In this document: piece by piece, positions 1 through 5,440 of the stretch
How positions within the stretch are numbered: the first letter of the stretch is position 1
How the letters are laid out: each line of letters starts with the position of its first letter
Source of the DNA: an uncultured Porphyromonadaceae bacterium
Lineage (GTDB): Bacteria; Bacteroidota; Bacteroidia; Bacteroidales; Muribaculaceae
DNA: 5,440 nucleotides
NCBI GenBank assembly: GCA_947176545.1
Contig: CAMWRB010000102.1
Span: 1 to 5,440, forward strand
Direction of reading: 5' to 3'
The notes under the pieces: generated by a model
The model's database searches: none
Told to the model about the DNA's origin: nothing
Seen by the model: the letters and a program-made list of their open reading frames with translations, nothing else
Position numbers and translations under genes: made by a program

Positions 1-41
1 TCAGTGTTCGAGCCATATATTTTTGCCATCTTTAAGTTTTA

Positions 42-89
42 TCGGACAGCAATAAATATTTTAAGAGATTTTAAGACTTTTCAGTCCGA
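42..89. repeat. Short inverted repeat TCGGAC/GTCCGA around an AT-rich core
   Basis: TCGGAC at 42-47 is the exact reverse complement of GTCCGA at 84-89. Adding two inner bases (TCGGACAG and CAGTCCGA) gives 7 of 8 matches. The arm centres are 42 bp apart, about four helical turns, and enclose the tandem repeat at 58-76. The layout could suit a looping operator, but a 6-bp inverted pair is expected by chance in a region of this length. Confidence 0.3.
58..76 (+). repeat. Tandem direct repeat ATTTTAAGA, period 10
   Basis: ATTTTAAGA occurs at 58-66 and again at 68-76, a period of 10 bases, close to one helical turn. A related TTTAAG lies at 31-36. Because it sits upstream of the promoter candidate for parA, it could be a curved or UP-like element or a regulator site. 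It could also be simple AT-rich sequence. Confidence 0.45.
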
Positions 90-107
90 AATCTCAATCA
101 AATTTTG

Positions 108-115
108 TTACTTTG
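108..115 (+). promoter_or_regulatory. Candidate Bacteroidota -7 box for the par operon
   Basis: TTACTTTG differs from the Bacteroidota -7 consensus TAnnTTTG at one position and ends 29 bases before the parA ATG, leaving room for a short leader. The expected -33 TTTG about 19-21 bases upstream is not present in good form: the best placed tetramer is TCCG at 85-88. It is a plausible but weak promoter. Confidence 0.35.
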
Positions 116-144
116 CAATTTGGAATATACTATATCACCTGATT

Positions 145-930
145 ATGGGTAAAATCATTGCAATTGCAAACCAGAAGGGTGGTGTCGGCAAGACTACCAC
201 CGCTTTCAACCTCGGAGCCTGTCTCGCCATCGACGGCAAGAAGGTTCTGCTCGTCGATGCCGACCCGCAGGCCAATGCCACCTCCGGACTCGGACTCGAC
301 CCGCAAAAGGCTGACGTCTCCATATACGAATGTCTCGTCGATGACTATCCTACACAGGAGGCTGTCACAAAGACTGATATCGACGGTCTATACATAATAC
401 CATCACGGATTGACCTGGTGGGAGCCGAAGTCGAACTGATGAACAGACCCGACAGAGACCGACGCCTCTCGACCGTCCTCAATCGGGTCAAGGATGATTA
501 TGACTTCATACTTATCGACTGCTCACCCTCACTCGGCGTCATTACGGTCAATGCCCTGACCGCCGCTGACTCGGTCATCATTCCGGTACAGGCGGAATAT
601 TTCGCTCTCGAAGGCATCTCACAGTTGCTCAACACAATACGTATCATCAAGAGCCGACTGAAACCCACACTCGAGATTGAGGGCTTCCTGCTCACGATGT
701 ATGATGCTCGTCTGAGACTCGCCAACCAGATATTCGAGGAGCTCAAAGGACACTTCGGCGATATGGTATTCACAAGCGTCATACCGCGTAATATCAAGCT
801 TTCGGAGTCTCCCAGCCACGGACTCCCGGTCATACTCTACGACCCGGACAGCAGGGGCTCCATCGCTTACTGCCAGCTCTCCAAGGAATTGATAGCCAAA
901 AACAGAAAAAAAGCTAACGCCAAGTCATGA
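145..930 (+). CDS. parA: ParA/Soj chromosome-partitioning ATPase
   Basis: 261-residue deviant-Walker ATPase that, in this family, binds DNA non-specifically as an ATP dimer and moves ParB-parS complexes along the nucleoid. Visible motifs: the deviant Walker A KGGVGKTT at residues 11-18 with signature Lys11 and P-loop Lys16, the DADPQAN motif at 38-44, and Walker B ILIDCSPSLG with Asp125. The C-terminal motif IPRNIKLSESPSHG at 213-226 is typical of chromosomal Soj proteins. There is no N-terminal helix-turn-helix extension, so it is the short chromosomal type rather than a plasmid type Ia ParA. The ATG at 145 is chosen because the family starts just before Walker A; the in-frame GTG at 4 adds unrelated AT-rich sequence. 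No Shine-Dalgarno is seen. Its stop overlaps the parB start (ATGA), suggesting translational coupling. All key residues are intact. Confidence 0.97.
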   Translation: MGKIIAIANQKGGVGKTTTAFNLGACLAIDGKKVLLVDADPQANATSGLGLDPQKADVSIYECLVDDYPTQEAVTKTDIDGLYIIPSRIDLVGAEVELMNRPDRDRRLSTVLNRVKDDYDFILIDCSPSLGVITVNALTAADSVIIPVQAEYFALEGISQLLNTIRIIKSRLKPTLEIEGFLLTMYDARLRLANQIFEELKGHFGDMVFTSVIPRNIKLSESPSHGLPVILYDPDSRGSIAYCQLSKELIAKNRKKANAKS

Positions 931-1823
931 CACAATACAGACGTAACGCTCTCGGACGCGGACTCGACTCGCTCATCTCCTCGATGGGTGAAATACGCAC
1001 GGACGGTTCATCTGCTATCAACGAGATAGCCGTAGACCGCATTGAGCCTAATCCGGACCAACCCCGTACCACTTTCGATGAGGACAGTATCGAAGAGCTT
1101 GCCATATCCATCCGCGAGCTCGGCATCATACAGCCTCTCTCACTTCGACTTACCGACAACGGAAATTATCAAATCATAGCCGGAGAACGACGCTGGCGTG
1201 CCGCGAAACTCGCCGGTTTGCCCTCAGTGCCGGCATACGTCAGAACCGCCTCAGACTCCGAAATCACCGAGATGGCCCTCATAGAGAACATACAGCGTGA
1301 GGATCTCAGTGCTATCGAAGTCGCCCTCGCGTTCAAGAAGCTCATAGACAATTACAATCTCACCCAGGAAAGGCTGTCGGAACGCCTCGGCAAGAAACGG
1401 GCTACAATAGCCAACCATCTCAGACTGCTTAAACTCCCGGCCGTCATACAGCTTGCTCTGCGCGACCGCAAAATAGACATGGGTCACGCGCGCGCACTCC
1501 TCGCCGTAGACAGCCCCGAAATCCAGGTCAAGCTCTATAAGCTCATTCTCAAGGATGACCTCTCTGTCAGACAGGTCGAACAGATGGCCCGCGATGCCAA
1601 ACAGGGTGAGGAGAGCGACACGGACAATTTCAAAGTACCCGCAACGGCTAAAAAGCAACGCTCGGCAGAAGACAAAATCTTCGCTGAGCAACTCTCCAAC
1701 TATCTCCCCACACCCGTCAAGTTCTCACGCAAGGAGGATGGCAGCGGACAAATCACACTTAAGTTTAATTCAGATGACGAGCTACAGCAGCTCGTCGCAC
1801 TGTTCGAACGCCTGAAACAGTAA
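927..1823 (+). CDS. parB: ParB/Spo0J parS-binding CTPase
   Basis: 298-residue ParB. In the family it loads at parS sites, uses CTP to form a sliding clamp and stimulates ParA ATPase. Order of parts: N-terminal LGRGLDSLI at 9-17, the usual ParA-stimulating segment; PNPDQPR at 41-47, box I; GERRWRA at 86-92, the CTP phosphate-binding box II; ENIQRE at 120-125, box III; a helix-turn-helix for parS at about 145-170 (LTQERLSERLG to NHLRLLKL); and a C-terminal dimerisation region from about 246 to the end. A charged linker at about 225-250 separates the last two. Length is normal and nothing is missing. It overlaps parA by four bases, while the next gene begins one base after its stop. No canonical parS (TGTTTCACGTGAAACA) is visible in this window, so its sites must lie elsewhere or differ. 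Confidence 0.97.
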   Translation: MTQYRRNALGRGLDSLISSMGEIRTDGSSAINEIAVDRIEPNPDQPRTTFDEDSIEELAISIRELGIIQPLSLRLTDNGNYQIIAGERRWRAAKLAGLPSVPAYVRTASDSEITEMALIENIQREDLSAIEVALAFKKLIDNYNLTQERLSERLGKKRATIANHLRLLKLPAVIQLALRDRKIDMGHARALLAVDSPEIQVKLYKLILKDDLSVRQVEQMARDAKQGEESDTDNFKVPATAKKQRSAEDKIFAEQLSNYLPTPVKFSRKEDGSGQITLKFNSDDELQQLVALFERLKQ

Positions 1824-1824
1824 A

Positions 1825-2574
1825 ATGAACCTGAAGCGCAGAGTCATACAGTCACTAATGGCCGGTATCGCGATACTTGCGACGCCGACATCGCTCTGCG
1901 CCCAAAAGGCTGACACAATCACGACGGTGCTGACCGATACCATCTCCGCGAACATACCTGATACCGCTCTGCCCCTCACCGACATAATATCCGAAAGAGA
2001 GGTCATCGTCGTCGAAGAGACAGACTCAATCGGACCGACGGTCGTTACCGCCCCCGGATATACACTCGAAGGCAGAAAGGAGTTTAACCCCGACCCGGCA
2101 AGAGCCACCTGGCTCTCGGCGCTCTTCCCGGGACTCGGACAGATATACAACCGCCGCTACTGGAAACTCCCCATCATCGTAGCCGGATTCATGGGACTCG
2201 GATACGGCACAAGCTGGAACGCACGGATGTATTCGGACTATAGCCTGGCCTATCAGGACATAATGGACGATAATCCGGACACCAACTCCTACATGGACTT
2301 CTTCCCCCCGACCGTCGACGAGTCATCTCTCGACAAAACTTGGCTCGCACAGACGTTCAAGAGCCGCAAGGATTACTACCGGCGCAACCGTGACCTCTGT
2401 ATCATATGCTGTGTCGGCGTGTACCTCCTATGCATGGTGGACGCATACGTCGACGCCCACCTCACACACTTTGACATCTCTCCCAACCTATCGATGGATG
2501 TGGCACCATCCATAATCAACGACCCGCTCAATGCACGACCCAAACTCGCGATGCACTGGGCTATCACATTCTAA
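1825..2574 (+). CDS. DUF5683 family membrane protein, function unknown
   Basis: 249-residue protein that I recognise as DUF5683, a family common in Bacteroidota and often found beside parB. Residues 1-27 form a signal peptide: basic start MNLKRR, a hydrophobic core, and an SLCAQ cleavage site. A variable acidic and threonine-rich stretch follows to about residue 87. The conserved core starts at about 89: PDPARATWLSALFPGLGQIYNRRYW, written here as PDPARATWLS (89-98) and PGLGQIYNRRYW (102-113). It then has a hydrophobic segment at about 114-128, a central part with DYYRRNRD at 183-190, and a second hydrophobic segment at about 191-206 with VDAYVDAHL (205-213) and FDIS (216-219). It probably spans the inner membrane twice. 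Translation may be coupled to parB through the 1-base gap. Its biochemical role is unknown, and I do not assign one. Confidence 0.9.
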   Translation: MNLKRRVIQSLMAGIAILATPTSLCAQKADTITTVLTDTISANIPDTALPLTDIISEREVIVVEETDSIGPTVVTAPGYTLEGRKEFNPDPARATWLSALFPGLGQIYNRRYWKLPIIVAGFMGLGYGTSWNARMYSDYSLAYQDIMDDNPDTNSYMDFFPPTVDESSLDKTWLAQTFKSRKDYYRRNRDLCIICCVGVYLLCMVDAYVDAHLTHFDISPNLSMDVAPSIINDPLNARPKLAMHWAITF

Positions 2575-2596
2575 ACCTCATATACAGCTAACGACA

Positions 2597-4360
2597 ATGA
2601 AACTTATCCCGACAATCATAGCCATCGCAGCCGTCACGCTCTCAGCCATGACCGCCTCAGCCGGCAAGAACAACCCTTCGGTCCTCGACATCAAACACAA
2701 CATCACGGACGATGCTATAATATATCCGGAAAGTTTTGAAATCGACACTCAGAACCGTCTCGAATCATGGTATCTGAAAAACTATACCGCCACTGACGAC
2801 CGATATCGCACTCTCCCCGATGTCGAGGTCTCTGATGAGGTCATCAAGCAGCGTCTCGCCGCAATGCCGACGGTCATTGAGATGCCCTACAATCCCATCG
2901 TGCGCAGCTATATCGACCGATATACCAAGCGCTCACGCCAGCAGGTGGCCATGCTCCTCGGACTCAGCATATACTATATGCCCATCTTCGAACAGGCACT
3001 CGAAGAGGAGGGGCTGCCCCTCGAACTGCGCAACCTCCCCGTAATAGAGTCGGCCCTCAATCCCAACGCCGTCTCACGACATGGTGCGACGGGTCTATGG
3101 CAATTCATGCTCGCCACAGCCAAGGGTATCGGCCTCGAAGTCAATTCACTCGTCGACGAGCGGCGCGACCCGTACGCCTCATCTCAGAAAGCCGCCAAGT
3201 ACCTCCACGACCTCTTCGACTCTTACGGCGACTGGAGCCTCGCAATCGCAGCCTACAACTGCGGACCCGGAACCGTCAATAAGGCCATAAGACGCGCCGG
3301 AGGCGACCCCAAGAGCCACGACTTCTGGAGCATATATAATTACCTGCCGGCCGAAACACGCGGATACGTACCCCTGTTTATCGCCGCCAACTATGTCATG
3401 ACTTACTATCCCGAACATAACATATCACCCGTGCTTCCCACCAAACCGCTCGTCACCGACACGGTCCATGTGGCACGGCGCATACACCTCGACCAAATAT
3501 CAAACGTCCTCTCCATCCCAATCGACGAACTGAGAATACTCAACCCTCAATTCAGAGCCGACCTTGTCCCAGGCTCGGCCGACAAACCGTATACTCTCAT
3601 CCTCCCCTCACAACAGGCACTCGCCTACGTAATGAGCGAGGATAATATCTCACAATATCAGGCTGACAAATACGCTCAACGCATCGAAGTCGACCCCGGA
3701 ACCGACCCGACACGCGATACCGCATACACCGCCAACGGCAACGACACGACACTCACCGCCGGACACCCCGAGGATGCAGACGACAGCTACACCGCAGCCA
3801 CTGCCCAACAGCAGTCGTTCACATCGCAAAAACCGACACGGACCATCACGCATACCGTTGCCGCCGGTGAGACATTGTCCGCCATTGCAAACCGCTATAA
3901 GGTAACCGTCAGTGATATACGCTCATGGAACTCACTGCGTCGCAACGCCGTGCGCGCCGGACAGAAACTGCGCATACAGACTTCCGAAGATGTCGCCGAT
4001 GCCGATAACTCCGGAAACGTCAGGACCAACGAACCGGCCACCAATACCCGAAACAACTCCTCGACGGCTTCAACCGCATCCAACAATAAAAACAATTCTC
4101 AGTCGCGGCAATCACAGACCAAAAAGAAAGCCGAGCCGGCTGCTCCATCCTCACATACTATCAAATCAGGCGAAAATCTGACGACTATCGCCAAAAAGTA
4201 TGGGGTCACGGTCGATGAACTCCGTCGCGCCAACAACCTCAAGGGAGATGCCATCCGTGCAGGCGCTTCACTCAAGGTACCCGCCAAAAAAGCCTCATCA
4301 GGTTCATCGTCCAAATCGTCGTCAAGCAAACGTAAAAGCTCATCCAAACGTCGCAGATAA
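2597..4360 (+). CDS. mltD: MltD-type lytic transglycosylase with LysM repeats
   Basis: 587-residue exported peptidoglycan lytic transglycosylase; the family cleaves the MurNAc-GlcNAc bond forming 1,6-anhydroMurNAc. A signal peptide covers about residues 1-22, ending TASA. It has no lipobox cysteine, unlike E. coli MltD, so it should be soluble in the periplasm. The SLT domain spans about 130-240: catalytic Glu151 in PVIESALNP, then GATGLWQFM (163-171), DERRDPY (187-193) and AIAAYNCGPG (217-226). A degenerate LysM-like segment lies at about 287-343, and two clear LysM domains at 418-461 and 519-562, separated by Ser/Thr/Asn-rich linkers. The last 25 residues are Ser, Lys and Arg rich. The ATG at 2597 is chosen because it starts the signal peptide; an upstream in-frame ATG at 2531 lies inside the previous gene. 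The protein is longer than the roughly 450-residue E. coli enzyme owing to the linkers, tail and extra segment. Confidence 0.94.
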   Translation: MKLIPTIIAIAAVTLSAMTASAGKNNPSVLDIKHNITDDAIIYPESFEIDTQNRLESWYLKNYTATDDRYRTLPDVEVSDEVIKQRLAAMPTVIEMPYNPIVRSYIDRYTKRSRQQVAMLLGLSIYYMPIFEQALEEEGLPLELRNLPVIESALNPNAVSRHGATGLWQFMLATAKGIGLEVNSLVDERRDPYASSQKAAKYLHDLFDSYGDWSLAIAAYNCGPGTVNKAIRRAGGDPKSHDFWSIYNYLPAETRGYVPLFIAANYVMTYYPEHNISPVLPTKPLVTDTVHVARRIHLDQISNVLSIPIDELRILNPQFRADLVPGSADKPYTLILPSQQALAYVMSEDNISQYQADKYAQRIEVDPGTDPTRDTAYTANGNDTTLTAGHPEDADDSYTAATAQQQSFTSQKPTRTITHTVAAGETLSAIANRYKVTVSDIRSWNSLRRNAVRAGQKLRIQTSEDVADADNSGNVRTNEPATNTRNNSSTASTASNNKNNSQSRQSQTKKKAEPAAPSSHTIKSGENLTTIAKKYGVTVDELRRANNLKGDAIRAGASLKVPAKKASSGSSSKSSSSKRKSSSKRRR

Positions 4361-4365
4361 CAGCC

Positions 4366-5283
4366 ATGAACAAAAATCAGAAAATAATCCTTTACTCAGG
4401 TATCGGAGTCTTCGTAGCTCTCATAGCACTCGTCATCGTGCTGATAGTAAACAACTCGTCACAGCAGAACGCCGCCAACGAGGCACTCGCCAAAGCCGAC
4501 AGCCTCGCACTGGCCAACGACCGCCTGCTCCTCACCAACGAGTTTAATCAACTCAACGCTGACTTCTCCCAATACGAAGACCAGCAAATATATCTCAAGA
4601 ACGACTCGCTCGTGCAGCAATACAACGCCGCAAGAATGAAAGTAGAGGGACTCCTCAAGGAACTCAATGCCGAGAAACGAAGCAACGCCTCCAACCGTGC
4701 GCGCATCAAGCAGCTCGAAGGCGAGATAGCGACACTCAAAGGCATCGTGCGCCACTATCTGGAGGAAATCAAACGCCTCGGCGAGGAAAACGAAGGACTG
4801 CGACAGGAAATACAGCAAGTCAATGAGAAAAACCAGCAACTTGCCGCCACGGCCGCTACAGCACAGCGCGACAACGAACAGCTGACACAGACCGTTGCTC
4901 AGGCAAAACGGCTCAACATCACCGGACTCTCATTCTCGGCCTACAACAAAAAAGGGAAAGTGGAGAAAAACGTCACCAAAGCCAAATCACTCGGAGCCTC
5001 ATTCGTCATCAGCCCCAACGCCACAGCCGCCCCGGGCCACAAGACCGTCTATATGCGCATCGTGGCACCCGACGGCAACACCCTCACCGGCGGAGGCACA
5101 TTCACCTACGACGGTCAGACCCTCACAGCCTCCGGCGCACGCGAAATCACCTACGACAACAGCGAGCTCCCCGTCTCCATCTATTATCAGACCAACGCCA
5201 CCCTCACCCCCGGCGAATACCTGGTAGAAATCTTCTGCGAAGGCAACCGCCTCGCCTCCCACCGCTTCCCCCTCCGCAAATAA
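4366..5283 (+). CDS. Membrane-anchored coiled-coil protein with C-terminal beta domain
   Basis: 305-residue protein I cannot name with certainty. A single transmembrane helix at about 8-28 follows a lysine-containing N terminus (MNKNQK), which predicts an N-in anchor with the remainder in the periplasm. There is no signal-cleavage or lipobox motif. Residues about 31-182 are rich in Gln, Glu, Asn, Lys, Ala and Leu with heptad-like spacing, for example KQLEGEIATLKG (115-126) and LEEIKRLGEENEGLRQEIQ (132-150), so a long coiled coil is likely. Residues about 184-305 look like a compact beta domain, with motifs KTVYMRIVAPDGN (226-238), GTFTYDGQT (244-252) and TPGEYLVEIFCEGNRL (281-296). Similar helix-plus-beta proteins occur in Bacteroidota and are sometimes labelled as SMC-like or partition proteins, mainly because of the coiled coil. 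It starts 5 bases after mltD, implying co-expression and perhaps an envelope role. No enzyme motif is visible. Confidence 0.9.
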   Translation: MNKNQKIILYSGIGVFVALIALVIVLIVNNSSQQNAANEALAKADSLALANDRLLLTNEFNQLNADFSQYEDQQIYLKNDSLVQQYNAARMKVEGLLKELNAEKRSNASNRARIKQLEGEIATLKGIVRHYLEEIKRLGEENEGLRQEIQQVNEKNQQLAATAATAQRDNEQLTQTVAQAKRLNITGLSFSAYNKKGKVEKNVTKAKSLGASFVISPNATAAPGHKTVYMRIVAPDGNTLTGGGTFTYDGQTLTASGAREITYDNSELPVSIYYQTNATLTPGEYLVEIFCEGNRLASHRFPLRK

Positions 5284-5297
5284 AAAAGTACCGGCGT

Positions 5298-5310
5298 TCC
5301 CCCCGGGGGA
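5298..5310. repeat. C6G5 palindrome after the last gene
   Basis: Six C followed directly by five G, flanked by T and A, lies 15 bases after the last stop codon. The central CCCCCGGGGG (5300-5309) is self-complementary. With a 5-base loop it can fold only a 4-bp hairpin, followed by a mixed stretch rather than a clean T-run, so it is a poor terminator alone. Confidence 0.5.
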
Positions 5311-5343
5311 TATCATTCATTCCTAAAAATAGAAAAAAACAGT

Positions 5344-5372
5344 GTTAGCTGAGAGAGTCCTTCTCAGCTAAC
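5344..5372. terminator. Perfect 11-bp hairpin, probable intrinsic terminator
   Basis: GTTAGCTGAGA at 5344-5354 pairs exactly with TCTCAGCTAAC at 5362-5372 around a 7-base loop. Read on the plus strand it is followed only by TTTACAAATAC, a weak T-tract, and is preceded by seven A at 5333-5339. Read on the minus strand the stem is followed after four bases by seven T, a much better terminator form. It lies 60 bases after the last stop codon, so it may end this operon and, more efficiently, a convergent transcript entering from the right. Confidence 0.75.
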
Positions 5373-5440
5373 TTTACAAATACAAAAAAAAAGAATGATC
5401 CCTCCAACCATTTACTCAAGTCATCAACATAAAATTGAAT

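Larger units (their letters stand above)
1..144. promoter_or_regulatory. AT-rich upstream region of the par operon
   Basis: This stretch is clearly more AT-rich than the genes that follow and has no convincing coding content on the plus strand. A same-frame GTG at position 4 would extend ParA by 47 residues, but that segment does not resemble the ParA family and would run through the promoter candidate. The region holds a tandem 9-base repeat, a short inverted repeat and a weak -7 box. On the minus strand, two short open frames starting at about 29 and 16 run off the left edge, so a divergent gene may begin here; too little is visible to name it. Confidence 0.6.
5284..5440. other. Non-coding AT-rich region after the operon
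   Basis: No convincing gene is visible here. It contains A-tracts at 5282-5287, 5333-5339 and 5384-5392 (six, seven and nine A), a C/G palindrome at 5298-5310, and the hairpin listed separately. Two short frames reach the right edge: a minus-strand frame open from 5440 to a TAA at 5347-5345, and a plus-strand ATG at 5395 open to 5440. Neither is long enough to call a gene. Confidence 0.6.

Noticed and set aside
4..144. ParA extended at its N terminus from a GTG at position 4.
   Set aside because: The 47 added residues come from AT-rich sequence unlike the rest of the gene, do not resemble ParA, and would cover the promoter candidate. The family normally starts just before Walker A, as does the ATG at 145.
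284..300. Recurring GGACTC words across the window, possibly a skewed architecture motif.
   Set aside because: The copies I checked are Gly-Leu codon pairs (GGA CTC) in frame, so codon preference explains them.
906..912. A seven-A slippery run near the parA end that might make a ParA-ParB frameshift fusion, since parB is in the -1 frame.
   Set aside because: After a -1 shift the frame meets TAA at 915-917, before the parB start, so only a slightly shortened ParA would result.
2585..2592. CAGCTAAC before mltD is identical to part of the hairpin arm at 5365-5372; GCTAAC also occurs before parB at 913-918.
   Set aside because: Eight or fewer shared bases in over 5 kb is within chance, and no further flanking match supports a regulatory or repeat origin.
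2531..2596. An upstream in-frame ATG at 2531 that lengthens MltD by 22 residues.
   Set aside because: It lies within the DUF5683 gene and would hide the clear signal peptide that begins at 2597.
5344..5412. A minus-strand promoter near the hairpin: TTG, a 20-base spacer and TGTATTTG, close to the Bacteroidota consensus.
   Set aside because: It would drive transcription straight into the terminator hairpin, and the box has a mismatch at an important position. Best taken as chance in T-rich sequence.
1..5440. A parS site for ParB near parAB.
   Set aside because: Reading through the window I found no TGTTTCACGTGAAACA or close variant, and no CACGTG core. A motif scan allowing mismatches would be decisive.

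Overview
The window looks like a chromosomal segment from the phylum Bacteroidota, order Bacteroidales; a gut lineage such as Muribaculaceae is possible but unproven. Three things point there. The gene order is parA, parB, a DUF5683 membrane protein, then an MltD-type lytic transglycosylase with LysM repeats. None of the five starts has a recognisable Shine-Dalgarno sequence. The parA upstream region carries a near match to the Bacteroidota -7 box.

Layout: 1-144 is an AT-rich non-coding stretch upstream of parA, with short direct and inverted repeats and a weak promoter candidate. Five plus-strand genes then run almost without gaps: parA (145-930), parB (927-1823, ATGA overlap), DUF5683 (1825-2574, 1-base gap), mltD (2597-4360, 22-base gap) and an unnamed membrane-anchored coiled-coil protein (4366-5283, 5-base gap). 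Such spacing implies one operon. 5284-5440 is non-coding as far as can be seen; it holds A-tracts, a C/G palindrome and a perfect 11-bp hairpin that resembles a terminator, better placed for transcription coming from the right.

How the genes may work together: ParA and ParB should segregate the replication-origin region. The three downstream products all appear to be exported or membrane-bound: a DUF5683 protein of unknown function, a peptidoglycan-cleaving enzyme, and a probable periplasm-facing coiled-coil protein. The operon therefore ties chromosome partitioning to envelope genes. Whether they cooperate physically or only share expression cannot be told from sequence.

There are no signs of mobile elements, CRISPR, tRNA or rRNA, and this is mostly conserved housekeeping sequence. 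The least explained items are the last gene, the DUF5683 protein, the Ser/Lys/Arg-rich MltD tail and the flanking non-coding structures.
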